Shown in pieces: positions 1 through 8,112 of a stretch of DNA of 35,843 bases. The notes under the pieces were generated by a model. It did not search any database and was not told the origin of the DNA. It saw only the letters and a list, made by a program, of their open reading frames with translations. The stretch's first letter is position 1. Every line of letters begins with the position of its first letter. The position numbers and the translations under genes are program-made. Source of the DNA: an uncultured Caulobacterales bacterium (GTDB lineage Bacteria > Pseudomonadota > Alphaproteobacteria > Caulobacterales > Maricaulaceae); assembly GCA_938040095.1 (NCBI GenBank), contig CALHXF010000108.1, forward strand, positions 1 through 35,843, written 5' to 3'.

Positions 1-1714
1 CTACGATCTAACAGGTGGTTCACTTACATTCGCTGTCCTTCAGGACCCTGCATTCGGCGGCCCAACGACTGCACAGTTGCTTGATCCAGCCAACGTCGTT
101 CTACGTGACGTTAATATTGGTAATAATAGCGTCGAAAACTCGGACGAAGCGTTCCGTGTTGACGCGACATATGACCTAGACGGGAAATTTGGGAATGTAT
201 TGTCCTCTGTTGATGTCGGTTATCGTTATAACACGAACTCAAGCGTGTTTGATCAAGTTTCGACAAGAATCGGCCTACGTTCAGCCGCTGATTCACCAAC
301 TGGCAATCTTTTCGCTAGCCTCTTAACACCGGGGCCAGATAACTTTGATGACGCCGATGGCCGAGATCTATTTGTTGAGAACTTTCTTCTTATCGATGCA
401 GAACAAGTCGCAGCTGATCCAGCGGGAGCATTGGCAACGTTAAACACAGCGATCGGAGCACATGGTGGCTCTAGAACTCTTGGACCATTAACCTCAAGCG
501 ACAGTGCTTTCTTCGATATTAGCGAAGATACGCACTCTCTCTATGGTCAAGCAAACTTTGAGTTTGGTATTGTCCGCGGTAATGCTGGCGTACGTTATGT
601 TGAGACTGAGGTTGCTTCGACAGGTAATACGATTGTTGGCGGTGTTGCGACACCAACGACGACAAAGGGGACCTATGACTTCCTATTGCCACGCGTCAAC
701 TTGGTCGCTGATGTCACTGAAGATGTTGTTCTTCGTGCCGCATATGGCAAAGACATCACGCGTCCTGCATTTAACAACCTGTCCACGGCTATTTCTTTTG
801 GAACAAGCCCGAACACATCCGTAAGCATTGGTAACCCAGGCTTGTCGCCACAAGAAGTTGAATCATTCGACGTTTCTGCTGATTGGTACTTTGCTCCAGC
901 GGCTGTGTTCAGTGCAGGGTATTTCCGTAAGAAACGGACAGGCCTGTTCTCCACGATCCAAGAAGATGTTGCGACCACAGCAGTCACGGATGCCAACGGC
1001 TTCAATGTCGATGTGCGTGATATTACCTCACCTTGTGAAGGCGGCGGAATCTTCAACCCGATTGCGGATATGAACGTCTTTGCACCTCTTGATGCAAATG
1101 GTAACCAGATCAGCGGTGTTGGTGTCTGTGTTCCTACAGTCCAGCAAATCAATGGTACGGGCAATGAGGTTCAGGAAGGTTTTGAATTCTCCTTCCAGTA
1201 TGATCTCTCGAACTTTGAAAACCGCCTTGGGTTCGCATCTGGATTTGGTGTGCAAGCAAACTACACGCATCAGACATTTGATAGTAGTGGGTCAGAAACC
1301 AACGGTGCGACTAGCCGTGCTCGCGACATTTTCCTTGCGTCAGGCGGCGCAACAAATGTTCAACGTGACATTACTCTGCTGAACTTGTCCGAAGACGCTT
1401 ATAACGCGACGCTTTACTATGAAAAGTACGGCATCTCGGCACGTGCTCGCTACACATGGCGTAGTGACTACCGTTCAAACGACTTTGGTAGTACAAGCAG
1501 TTTCCCATTCGGTTTCCCTGTTGTTCAGGAATCACGTGGACAGCTTAACGCCGGTATCAACTATGATGTAACTGATCAGCTGAACGTTGGTATCGAGGGT
1601 GTGAACCTCACAAAATCTGATGTTACGCAATCATGTGTAAACTCTGGTGCCGTGACATGTTTCCAAGGCCTAACTGATCGTCGTGTCATCTTTGGTGCCA
1701 GCTACACGTTCTAA
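1..1714 (+). CDS. TonB-dependent receptor, C-terminal part (5' truncated)
   Basis: The open frame runs from the window edge (first full codon at base 2) to TAA at 1714, so the N-terminal signal peptide, TonB box and plug domain lie outside. What remains is about 570 residues of beta-barrel: alternating aromatic and polar strands, the segment LLPRVNLVADVTEDVVLRA followed by a TRPAFNNLS-type motif, the LSPQEVESFDVSADWYF block, and a C-terminal phenylalanine (ASYTF) as expected for an outer-membrane protein recognised by BamA. These blocks are typical of the large TonB-dependent receptors found in Caulobacter and Xanthomonas, which import carbohydrates or other large substrates using TonB/ExbBD energy. 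Substrate cannot be told from this part. Two cysteine pairs (near 'SPCEGGG...GVCVP' and 'QSCVNSGAVTCF') probably form loop disulfides. The gene is transcribed toward a terminator at 1755-1783. Family assignment is firm; substrate is unknown. Confidence 0.9.
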   Translation, partial: YDLTGGSLTFAVLQDPAFGGPTTAQLLDPANVVLRDVNIGNNSVENSDEAFRVDATYDLDGKFGNVLSSVDVGYRYNTNSSVFDQVSTRIGLRSAADSPTGNLFASLLTPGPDNFDDADGRDLFVENFLLIDAEQVAADPAGALATLNTAIGAHGGSRTLGPLTSSDSAFFDISEDTHSLYGQANFEFGIVRGNAGVRYVETEVASTGNTIVGGVATPTTTKGTYDFLLPRVNLVADVTEDVVLRAAYGKDITRPAFNNLSTAISFGTSPNTSVSIGNPGLSPQEVESFDVSADWYFAPAAVFSAGYFRKKRTGLFSTIQEDVATTAVTDANGFNVDVRDITSPCEGGGIFNPIADMNVFAPLDANGNQISGVGVCVPTVQQINGTGNEVQEGFEFSFQYDLSNFENRLGFASGFGVQANYTHQTFDSSGSETNGATSRARDIFLASGGATNVQRDITLLNLSEDAYNATLYYEKYGISARARYTWRSDYRSNDFGSTSSFPFGFPVVQESRGQLNAGINYDVTDQLNVGIEGVNLTKSDVTQSCVNSGAVTCFQGLTDRRVIFGASYTF

Positions 1715-1754
1715 AAATACGCGCAGCTCAGGTTGCGACGTTTAACGAATTTAG

Positions 1755-1783
1755 AAACGCCTCACTTTGTGGGGCGTTTTTTT
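1755..1783 (+). terminator. Rho-independent terminator of the TonB receptor gene
   Basis: An 11-bp stem (1755-1765 with 1769-1779, one G-T wobble, three-base TTT loop) is followed directly by a T run through 1783. It lies 41 bases after the receptor stop codon on the same strand. Confidence 0.85.
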
Positions 1784-2048
1784 GTTTGATAATCATTGTT
1801 TTGGTTGGACAGAAACGAGGGGTAAATAAGATCGTCGCAATCTCACTTTAGTGAGGCGATGCCTGACCATGAGCGGCGCAAGCCTTGGCTCTAAAAGGGC
1901 AGGGGCAAAGATAACGTGATCGTTCGTTTATGACGATGCTTGACCTCGGAATAGAGGCGGAGTGGCAGCCCAACCGAGGGATGCTTTCGCAGCCAGCAAT
2001 GTCCTTCAACATGAAGGATGACGATAAGTGTCGTCTTAGGTCGAAACC
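1784..2048. other. Intergenic stretch between convergent TonB receptor and ccmI
   Basis: No coding region is supported here. It holds a compact hairpin at 1835-1859 (CTCAC/GTGAG stem with TTTA loop, extended by TCGC/GCGA across a 3-base bulge) and two small inverted repeats, 2002-2018 (TCCTTC/GAAGGA) and 2020-2035 (GACG/CGTC). The last two lie just past the ccmI stop on the minus strand and could stop ccm transcription, but neither has a T tract. The plus-strand ORF beginning at 1930 mostly overlaps ccmI antisense and is not convincing. Confidence 0.5.
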
Positions 2049-2885
2049 CTACTCAACCCATCCTGTGCGCGCGAGGATGCCCTCTGCTTGGTCGGGGAGG
2101 GCTTTACGGAGGGCGGTGATGTCGTCGCGTGCCTCCATGTCTTGTCCCAAGACCTTGCGAGAGCGCAGCAAGCGTTCCCAGCCGGCGGCGTCATTCGGTG
2201 CGTCGCGTAATCTTGCGCTTAAGGATGCCACCATGCCTTTGATCGCGTCTTGGCGGTCCTCAGGAGAGAGCGATTGCATCGCGGCGACATCCTCAGCGCT
2301 TGGCCCGCTTTGTCTTTGCGCCGCATAGGTTTTCGCGGCTTCATATTCTCTTCGAATGTCTGGCGTGTCTGTTAACTCTAAGGCGCGTTCATAGGCGCGC
2401 AGACTTGCTGTGGGTTGTCCCGACAGCATTAAGGTTCGACCGTAGAGATACCACCCTGTTGCGTCCTCTGGATTTTCCGCGAGTTGGGCTTCAAACCGTG
2501 GGAGAAGCGTGCTGAAATCTGTACCCTGCGCAGCGGCTGCGGCCTCTGGTGGTTGTTGTCTGATGAGAGGTTCGAAATTTGGTGACCCGAGTTTGGCGTA
2601 AAGGCCAAGACCCGTACCCACCAAGAGAACACTAATAAGGGCGGGCAGTGCCGCAGAGCGTCCGTCAATGCGGTGGGCGTCGGCTTTTGCGGCTTTCAGT
2701 AAACGGTTTTGGAGGATTGAGACGTCTGTTTCTGCAGGGTCTTCCTGGGCCTGTAAGGCGCGCAGTTCTTCGCAATAGGCTGTGATTTCGTCAGTTTCAG
2801 AGACATCCACATCCCGCGCCAGAAAAGGCGTGACGAGGTAAAGGCTGACCACCAAGGCCAGACTAAATCCAAGAACCCAAATCAT
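2049..2885 (-). CDS. ccmI: Cytochrome c biogenesis protein CcmI (CycH)
   Basis: This 278-residue protein begins with a membrane helix (MIWVLGFSLALVVSLYLV), then a cytoplasmic leucine-zipper-like segment rich in Glu and Gln (about 30-70), a second helix (about 80-98), and a periplasmic TPR-like region (about 130-275; 'GWYLYGRTLMLSGQ...ASLRAYERALEL'). That is the known CcmI architecture. CcmI presents apocytochrome c to the CcmF/CcmH heme-ligation complex at the periplasmic face of the inner membrane. It is the last gene of the minus-strand ccmF-G-H-I operon, and its start overlaps the end of ccmH by 4 bases, which indicates translational coupling. The periplasmic TPR part is shorter than in some species with longer CcmI. 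The family call is well supported by context. Confidence 0.9.
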   Translation of the reverse strand: MIWVLGFSLALVVSLYLVTPFLARDVDVSETDEITAYCEELRALQAQEDPAETDVSILQNRLLKAAKADAHRIDGRSAALPALISVLLVGTGLGLYAKLGSPNFEPLIRQQPPEAAAAAQGTDFSTLLPRFEAQLAENPEDATGWYLYGRTLMLSGQPTASLRAYERALELTDTPDIRREYEAAKTYAAQRQSGPSAEDVAAMQSLSPEDRQDAIKGMVASLSARLRDAPNDAAGWERLLRSRKVLGQDMEARDDITALRKALPDQAEGILARTGWVE

Positions 2886-3328
2886 GTGTCGTCTCGCATC
2901 AAATCATCCAGCAGTGCTTGGTCTTGCGGGGTTAGCGGGGCGTTTTCTTCAACGACTTGAATTTTACGTCGTGGCCACAAACCGAACCAAAGCAATCCGA
3001 AAAAAACGAGTCCGGCAGGCAAAAACCACAATACATAGGTATTGGTTTGAACAGGCGGTTTGAGCAGGACGTAATCGCCGTAATTATCGCGCATATAGGC
3101 AATAACGGCGTCATTGGATGCACCGGCCGCGACCTGTTCCCGAACCGCGAGGCGCATGTCTTCGGCGAGCTTCGCGTCCGATTCCTCGATGGATTGGTTT
3201 TGACACACAACACATCGAAGTTGCGCTCCGATTTCGCGCGCACGATATTCCTCTGGCGTTGTTTGGGCAAAGCTGGGCGTTGCCGTCAAGATGACCCAAA
3301 ACAAGGTTATAAATACAGTTCGGATCAT
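2882..3328 (-). CDS. ccmH: Cytochrome c maturation protein CcmH (CycL)
   Basis: This 148-residue protein has a signal peptide (MIRTVFITLFWVILTATPSFA), then the diagnostic RCVVCQNQSIEES motif with the CxxC pair that reduces or binds the apocytochrome c heme motif, and a C-terminal membrane helix (about 100-118, 'VLWFLPAGLVFFGLLWFGLW') followed by a short basic and acidic tail. It is the short CcmH (CcmL-type), without the TPR domain fused in E. coli; here the TPR part is the separate ccmI. Both ends overlap neighbours by 4 bases. It acts in the periplasm with CcmG and CcmF. Confidence 0.93.
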   Translation of the reverse strand: MIRTVFITLFWVILTATPSFAQTTPEEYRAREIGAQLRCVVCQNQSIEESDAKLAEDMRLAVREQVAAGASNDAVIAYMRDNYGDYVLLKPPVQTNTYVLWFLPAGLVFFGLLWFGLWPRRKIQVVEENAPLTPQDQALLDDLMRDDT

Positions 3329-3858
3329 GACGGCGCAGCTTGTAAACTCTCGACGAGTGGCGCCAATTTATCATCCCATATCTCAGGCGTTATGATGCCG
3401 ACATGTTTATATCTGATATGGCCTGCGCGATCGATTATGAATGTCTCAGGAGCGCCCGTCACGCCGAGCGGAACGATGAGTTTTGAGTGCGCGTCAAACA
3501 CAACAACATCATAAGGATTGCCGTGCCGCACGAGCCAGCGGTTCGCCCCATCGCGCGTGTCACGCCAATCAATGCCAACAAGCTGCAGGTCCGATGTGTC
3601 TTTCAACGCCATGAGCTGCGGATGTTCGACAGTGCAGGCCACGCACCACGATCCGAAAACATTCACAAGGCTAACTTTGCCTGCAAGCAATGAAGCGTCC
3701 AAGGTTTCAGTTTCGGCTAAATTTGTGAGGTCAAATTCAGGGAAGGGTTTGTCGATCAGCTCCGAAGGCAAAATGCTGGGGTCACGCGTTAAGCTGAACG
3801 CGAAGAAGCCGACCAGAACAGCGAAACCTGCCAAGGGAATTAGTCCACGCATATTCAT
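3325..3858 (-). CDS. ccmG: Thiol:disulfide interchange protein CcmG/DsbE
   Basis: This is a 177-residue membrane-anchored thioredoxin-like protein. An N-terminal helix (about 4-24) anchors it to the inner membrane. The periplasmic domain contains the active site GSWCVACTVEHPQL (CVAC) and the cis-proline region 'GVTGAPETFIIDRAG' with the GVxGxPETF signature of CcmG/DsbE. It keeps apocytochrome c cysteines reduced for heme attachment. Most CcmG proteins have WCxxC with a Pro or other residue at the third active-site position; here it is V-A. The start overlaps the ccmF stop by 4 bases (ATGA). A second in-frame ATG two codons in is an alternative start. Confidence 0.93.
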   Translation of the reverse strand: MNMRGLIPLAGFAVLVGFFAFSLTRDPSILPSELIDKPFPEFDLTNLAETETLDASLLAGKVSLVNVFGSWCVACTVEHPQLMALKDTSDLQLVGIDWRDTRDGANRWLVRHGNPYDVVVFDAHSKLIVPLGVTGAPETFIIDRAGHIRYKHVGIITPEIWDDKLAPLVESLQAAPS

Positions 3859-5825
3859 TCTGCTAGGCTCAACTCAGACTGAAATTCTGATTCAATTTCG
3901 GGTTCACGCCTGCGTTTCGGTAATCGTAGACGTCGATCGGCAAGAGAGATAAAGCCTGAGAGGGCCATGAGAATAGCGCTGAGCCAAATCCAAACCACAT
4001 ATGGATGTCGATAAGCCTGAACCACGAAACCGCCCTCGGGATCACCCTCGCCAATGCTAGCGAAAAGCGTTTGCCCCAGGGAAAGATGCAATCCAGCCTC
4101 AGTCGTCAATTGGTTGCGAACGGGGAAGAACCGACGCTCTGTCGCCAATGTTGCGATCTCTCGCGCGCCTTTGGTGACAATAATGTTTCCGCCATAATAG
4201 TCGTAATTAAACCGTTGCCCGCCAGTCACGTCTTGGAGCGTGTAAGTATAAGCGCCGAGGTTCAATGATTCACCCGGTTTCAAGGTTCCAATTTCCGTGT
4301 CGGCCCAGACGGTCATTGATGTCACCGCCGCCGTAAATATCGCCATGCCCAGATGTGCGCCAACAAAACCCCATGTCGCAGCAGGTTGCGCGCGCAGCCC
4401 TTTGCGGCTCCACTTGGCTTTGCGGCCTAACGTAATGACCGTTCCCGCAGCCAGCCATGCCGCGAGGCCAAGGGCAATTGCGCCTAGAACTGATTTCCCG
4501 AATATTGCTGTCAGGATGAAGACGACGGCGAAGGCTTTCAGAGCGATCATAATTGGACCGCGCACGCGCGTCAGGCTGTCCTCACGCCACTTGAGCATCG
4601 GGCCAATACCCATGAAGAGAATGAGTAAGCACATGATGGGAGCGAATGTCAGATTGAAATAGGGTGCCCCGACGCTGATTTTTGAGCCCTGAATGGCATC
4701 GATAAAGAGTGGATAGAATGTCCCCAAAAAGACCGTCGCTAAGGCAACAATCAGCAAGATATTATTGAGCACCAACGCGCCCTCGCGGGAGGTTGTGTTC
4801 AGGGGATTGCGGTCACGCAAACTGTGACTGCGCACCGCGTAGAGCGTTAGAGCGCCACCCGTCGCGATCCCCAAAAGCCCGAGCAAAAATACGCCGCGTT
4901 CTGGGTCGACTGCAAAGGCATGCACACTGACCAGCACGCCCGAGCGCACAACGAATGTTCCAACGAGTGACAAGGCAAAGGTCGTGATCGCCAACAAAAC
5001 GGTCCAACTGGCCATGCTGTGACGGGTCCCCAATACCATGATGGAATGGAGCAGGGCGGTCCCCGCTAACCATGGCATGAAGCTTACATTCTCGACGGGG
5101 TCCCACATCCACCAGCCGCCCCAACCCAACTCATAATAGGCCCAGAAACTCCCCAATGCGATCCCGATGGTGAGGAAGCTCCAAGCGATCAAAACCCAAG
5201 GGCGTAACCATTTCGCCCAAACGGCATCCACGCGTCCTTCGAGCAAGGCAGCGATTGCAAAACTAAAGGGGAGCGAAAACCCGACATAGCCGAGATAAAG
5301 AAAGGGCGGATGAAACGCGAGGCCAGGGTCCTGCAAAATCGGGTTCAATCCATTGCCATCCATCGGCACGGGGTTCAGCCGCTCGAACGGGTTAGAAGTG
5401 AAAAGGATGAAGGCCAAAAACCCGACACCCAACATCGCTTGGACCGCGATGGCGCGGGCTTTCAAACCTTTGGGCAATCCTTTGCCGAGGATTGGCACAA
5501 ATGCGCCATACCCCGCCATCATAACAACCCAGAGGAGGATTGACCCCTCGTGATTTCCCCAAACACCACTGATTTTATAGAGCAGGGGCTTGTCAGAATG
5601 ACTATGGCTGGCCGCCAATTTAACGGAAAAATCTGACGCTACAAATGTGATCGTTAGGCAGATAAAGGCAAACGCCAAGAGCAAGAATTGCCCCACCGCC
5701 GCACGATCCCCAAACTCCATCATGCGCGCGTTATTTTTCTGTGCACCTGCCAACGGAATGACGGATTGCAGCAGCGCCACGCAAAAGGCGAGAATCAGCG
5801 CGATATGTCCAATTTCTACAGTCAT
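3855..5825 (-). CDS. ccmF: Heme lyase subunit CcmF
   Basis: This 656-residue polytopic inner-membrane protein (about 15 helices) carries the tryptophan-rich heme-handling motif GGWWMWDPVENVSFMPW about 240 residues from the start, plus 'WGNHEGSILLW' and the large periplasmic loop before the last helix ('RRFFPVRNQLTTEAGLHL') typical of CcmF. CcmF transfers heme from CcmE to apocytochrome c. It is the first gene of the ccmF-G-H-I operon; ccmABCD and ccmE are not in the window, which is common in alphaproteobacteria. The C terminus ends in a charged cytoplasmic tail (RRLRLPKRRREPEIESEF). The operon promoter should lie in 5826-6020, but no convincing -35/-10 pair could be picked out. Confidence 0.96.
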   Translation of the reverse strand: MTVEIGHIALILAFCVALLQSVIPLAGAQKNNARMMEFGDRAAVGQFLLLAFAFICLTITFVASDFSVKLAASHSHSDKPLLYKISGVWGNHEGSILLWVVMMAGYGAFVPILGKGLPKGLKARAIAVQAMLGVGFLAFILFTSNPFERLNPVPMDGNGLNPILQDPGLAFHPPFLYLGYVGFSLPFSFAIAALLEGRVDAVWAKWLRPWVLIAWSFLTIGIALGSFWAYYELGWGGWWMWDPVENVSFMPWLAGTALLHSIMVLGTRHSMASWTVLLAITTFALSLVGTFVVRSGVLVSVHAFAVDPERGVFLLGLLGIATGGALTLYAVRSHSLRDRNPLNTTSREGALVLNNILLIVALATVFLGTFYPLFIDAIQGSKISVGAPYFNLTFAPIMCLLILFMGIGPMLKWREDSLTRVRGPIMIALKAFAVVFILTAIFGKSVLGAIALGLAAWLAAGTVITLGRKAKWSRKGLRAQPAATWGFVGAHLGMAIFTAAVTSMTVWADTEIGTLKPGESLNLGAYTYTLQDVTGGQRFNYDYYGGNIIVTKGAREIATLATERRFFPVRNQLTTEAGLHLSLGQTLFASIGEGDPEGGFVVQAYRHPYVVWIWLSAILMALSGFISLADRRLRLPKRRREPEIESEFQSELSLAE

Positions 5826-6021
5826 TCCCGATGCTGTTAACGAAAGCCATCAACCGCCTCAATGGGGCAGGGCACGGGAAGTGGGATTTGCCGCAGTTCT
5901 GGCCTTCAAACCCGATACCAAATCGCATTGCTCTTGGAACGGCTCCTTAGGTCAGCGGGTTACTTTGGGTAAGTTTAAGAGGCTAGATGTAGTCTCTCTA
6001 TTCGCAAAAGAGAACATTCCA

Positions 6022-6079
6022 TGAGTGTCTCAAATCGCCCAAAAACGGCCGCTCGATCTGAGCTAAAGTCCGACTTTAA
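6022..6079 (+). repeat. Dispersed repeat, copy A
   Basis: It begins TGAGTGTCTCAAATCGCCC and, about 40 bases on, reads GCTAAAGTCCGACTTTA. The second copy at 8280-8331 starts TGAGTGTCTTAAAATCGCTCC-like and has GCTAATGTCCGTTTTTA at the same relative place (about 35 bases on). In this copy the core TAAAGTC-C-GACTTTA is a near-perfect palindrome. Confidence 0.55.
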
Positions 6080-6091
6080 AGCGATTTTATT

Positions 6092-6130
6092 TACCCCTAC
6101 TGTACACCCCTTTGGTTGAGGGGTAGTTTT
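6092..6130 (+). terminator. Terminator-like hairpin
   Basis: TACCCCT (6092-6098) pairs with AGGGGTA (6119-6125); alternatively CCCCT at 6107-6111 pairs with AGGGG at 6119-6123 with a short loop. It is followed by GTTTTATTT. No plus-strand gene lies immediately upstream, so the transcript it would end is unknown. Confidence 0.35.
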
Positions 6131-6164
6131 ATTTGAAAATATGGAGAGTTAGTGACTTTGATAA

Positions 6165-6473
6165 CCCGAAACCAATTTCCGAAAAAATGGAAAGTCTACC
6201 ACCTTGTTACTCTTAGAAAAAATTATGCACTTTGTAGATGCGGAGATTAAGCGCTTGAAACATTTGGCCGAAAGCTCAAATCACCATTCAGACAATGAAA
6301 TCTAACTCTACCAGTTAGTCGCCGCTCATAAAAGTAGATACTTTGAGCCTTTCACATTCGATGAGACAGCGATGAATAACATTCTTAAAAACAACAACGC
6401 GTCAAAAGAGCTCACAGCGAAAACTTGGGCCTATTACAAAAAATGCAACCAAGGCTATATGCCAAGCCTGTAA
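6165..6473 (+). pseudogene. Decayed small ORF interrupted by one in-frame TAA
   Basis: One reading frame is open from 6165 to 6302, is broken by TAA at 6303-6305, and continues open to TAA at 6471-6473. Both halves read like ordinary protein sequence: the first includes MHFVDAEIKRLKHLAE from an ATG at 6225; the second includes FEPFTFDETAMNN and KTWAYYKKCNQGYM. A gene that acquired a single nonsense mutation explains this simply. The alternative is two tiny genes, 6225-6305 (26 residues) and 6372-6473 (33 residues, ATG at 6372), or chance. I do not recognise the family. Confidence 0.3.
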
Positions 6474-6541
6474 GAGGCGTGTGTGCACCAAAATATGTGT
6501 TAAGACTCTAGACGGCTCCAATTAAAAATTACGCTATTCAA

Positions 6542-6598
6542 CACCCCTCGACTGTGGGGTGGGATTGTAGTGTAGTTCTGTTTAATGGATGACTACAC
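6542..6598. promoter_or_regulatory. Dyads upstream of the LuxR-type gene
   Basis: Two inverted repeats lie 65-120 bases before the regulator's start: CACCCC/GGGGTG (6542-6547 with 6556-6561) and GTGTAGT/ACTACAC (6570-6576 with 6592-6598, spacer 15). The second could be an operator for autoregulation. It does not match the classical 20-bp lux box. Confidence 0.3.
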
Positions 6599-6662
6599 AG
6601 TTTCCATTGTATTTTCAATTTGCTTGGACTCGTGACTCCCTAATCGCTTAGAAAAGGACAAC

Positions 6663-7394
6663 ATGCAGATTAAAGATGAAGACATTCTAGAGTTTTCTGA
6701 GGCCTGCACAAACTCAAAAACTATCGAAATACTTGTCAATCAATGCTCCATACTTTTTGTAAATATGGGCTTTTCTTGGATGGGGTTTCGATATGTACCT
6801 GATGCGGGATCCTTTGAGTATAACATCATTAAAATTATACCTGGGCCAGATCAATATAGGGATTTTGCAAAGGAGGATTTGGAGAAGCACTCTTACCATA
6901 ATGACCCTTTTGAAATTTATGTTTTAAAGAGCGGAAGCGCGGAGTGGACAGGAGATTTGGTAGAGCGGGGTGATTTCCAATCAAAAGATCAGCGCGCCTT
7001 CTCCAAAATAACAACCGAGCATTCCGGGCATAGCCTTATCATTCCAATCTTTGGACCAAGGCGAAGTCGTGGGTATTTTTATATGCCCAACAAGAACCTC
7101 GATCAAAAACCCAATATTCGGGATATGGCCTATATGGAATATATGTGCACCCGTTTTTACCGACGTTATTCTGCGCTACGTGAGAAAATGAGTACCTTCT
7201 TATCTTTAACCCCGCGCGAACTTGAAGTCCTTCAGTTCATTCCCCTCGGTCTTAGCAACAGTGAAATCGGAGATATGTTGGAGATTAGTCCGCATACTGT
7301 CACGGGCCACGTGAGCCAAATATTTGTAAAACTTGACGTCTCCAGCAGATTAGGCGCAAGCCAAAGGGCGTCTACATTGGATCTCATAAATTAG
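6663..7394 (+). CDS. LuxR-family transcriptional regulator (solo, autoinducer-domain type)
   Basis: This 243-residue protein has two domains. The C-terminal LuxR helix-turn-helix (about 180-238, LTPRELEVLQFIPLGLSNSEI...SPHTVTGHVSQIFVKLDV) contains the three invariant positions E186, L190 and G196 with the exact 4- and 6-residue spacing of TraR/LuxR. The N-terminal 170 residues resemble the acyl-homoserine-lactone binding domain, with D81-P82 and W95 at the places of the conserved Asp, Pro and Trp. However, the pocket Trp and Tyr that normally precede Asp-Pro by 13 and 9 residues appear to be Phe68 and Asp72. A good ribosome site (AAGGA) precedes the ATG. No luxI-type synthase is in the window, so this is a 'solo' that may sense a foreign or different ligand. 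The gene is AT-rich compared with flanking blocks, which suggests acquisition. Confidence 0.85.
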   Translation: MQIKDEDILEFSEACTNSKTIEILVNQCSILFVNMGFSWMGFRYVPDAGSFEYNIIKIIPGPDQYRDFAKEDLEKHSYHNDPFEIYVLKSGSAEWTGDLVERGDFQSKDQRAFSKITTEHSGHSLIIPIFGPRRSRGYFYMPNKNLDQKPNIRDMAYMEYMCTRFYRRYSALREKMSTFLSLTPRELEVLQFIPLGLSNSEIGDMLEISPHTVTGHVSQIFVKLDVSSRLGASQRASTLDLIN

Positions 7395-7518
7395 ATATTT
7401 TCCAATTCATGACGACATGAAATTGAAGTCGTTTGCGTGGTTACGAATAGTGTTTAGCTGCTTAATGTCGCGCTACATTACCTATAGCCCTGCCAAATTA
7501 TTGAGCCTATGCAGTCTA

Positions 7519-7547
7519 AGCAATCCTTGTGGAAGGGTTGCTATTTC
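7519..7547 (+). terminator. Candidate terminator downstream of the LuxR-type gene
   Basis: A 10-bp stem (7519-7528 with 7533-7542, one wobble) with loop GTGG is followed by ATTTCTG. It lies about 125 bases after the regulator's stop codon; the T tract is short, so strength is uncertain. Confidence 0.45.
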
Positions 7548-7606
7548 TGTGCCTCACATAGTGAAAATTTGTATCTGCCCGATACAGGTTTTTGCGACGA
7601 GCGCAC

Positions 7607-7642
7607 ATGTACCCCCGTACGGTTTACCGTGCGGGGGTGTAT
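7607..7642. repeat. Very stable hairpin between convergent luxR- and marR-type genes
   Basis: ACCCCCGTACGG (7611-7622) pairs with CCGTGCGGGGGT (7627-7638) with a single G-T wobble and a TTTA loop, and the stem extends outward by four weaker pairs to 7607/7642. There is no T tract on either strand. It may act as a transcription barrier or RNA 3' end between the converging genes. Confidence 0.6.
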
Positions 7643-7684
7643 ATGGATTGCCTATAGATACTCCATTTGTGGTGTCGGAACATT

Positions 7685-8101
7685 TTATACTGACTCCAAA
7701 ACTGCCAATACCGTTGAAATGTCTTTAGCCGCAATATTTTTGAATATTTTAATGGCAACATCTTCGCAGGTATCGATAAGATTTTCGCGTAACTTCAGTC
7801 CCTTAGCGGAGATGTGAACAAGTTTTATCCTCGCGTCATCTGGATCCGATTCACGGGTCAAGATTTTCGCCTTGCCCATTTTTTGAATAACTTGAGAAGC
7901 TAGGCTTGGGGACATCCCTGCTGCATCGGCGATTTCAGTCTGCGTTTTCCCTATGTCTTCCCAGCTTATCCGTAAGATGTAATAATAGGACAGCGGCACG
8001 TTATATTCACCACATGCTCGGGAAAATTGAGTTTCACTGTTCCGGAAAATTTCTCGAATTTGGTGTGCTAAAGCTAAACCGACTTCTTTTTTTGAATTCA
8101 T
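7685..8101 (-). CDS. MarR-family transcriptional regulator
   Basis: This 138-residue protein has the winged helix-turn-helix of the MarR family: a helix-1 dimerisation segment (about 5-35), then DIGKTQTEIADAAGMSPSLASQVIQKMGKAKILTRESDPDDARIKLVHISAKG (in pieces: recognition helix about 60-75, wing with the D-x-R of 'DPDDARIKLV'), and a C-terminal dimerisation helix. It would be a dimeric repressor or activator responding to a small ligand. A perfect 13-bp inverted repeat sits 12-46 bases upstream of its start, consistent with autoregulation. No co-transcribed target gene lies downstream before the converging LuxR-type gene, so its regulon is probably elsewhere. The start is ATG with AGGG 8 bases upstream. 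Confidence 0.88.
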   Translation of the reverse strand: MNSKKEVGLALAHQIREIFRNSETQFSRACGEYNVPLSYYYILRISWEDIGKTQTEIADAAGMSPSLASQVIQKMGKAKILTRESDPDDARIKLVHISAKGLKLRENLIDTCEDVAIKIFKNIAAKDISTVLAVLESV

Positions 8102-8112
8102 ACTCGTGCCCT

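Larger units (their letters stand above)
5826..6662. other. Gene-poor AT-rich stretch upstream of ccmF and luxR-type gene
   Basis: This 837-base interval between divergent ccmF and the LuxR-family gene has no intact gene of ordinary size. It contains one copy of a dispersed repeat (6022-6079), a terminator-like hairpin (6092-6130), a decayed or tiny ORF (6165-6473), and dyads at 6542-6561 and 6570-6598 just upstream of the regulator. Base composition is distinctly more AT-rich than the housekeeping blocks on both sides. Confidence 0.6.

Noticed and set aside
673-1164. 163-residue minus-strand ORF inside the TonB receptor
   Set aside because: Antisense shadow of a well-supported receptor gene; no family features.
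1930-2328. Plus-strand ORF reaching into ccmI from the intergenic gap
   Set aside because: Most of it is antisense to ccmI, the sequence is Ser/Arg-rich without motifs, and ccmI is well supported.
6092-6130. Considered as the end of a plus-strand gene before the island
   Set aside because: No plus-strand gene lies upstream; kept only as a terminator-like hairpin.
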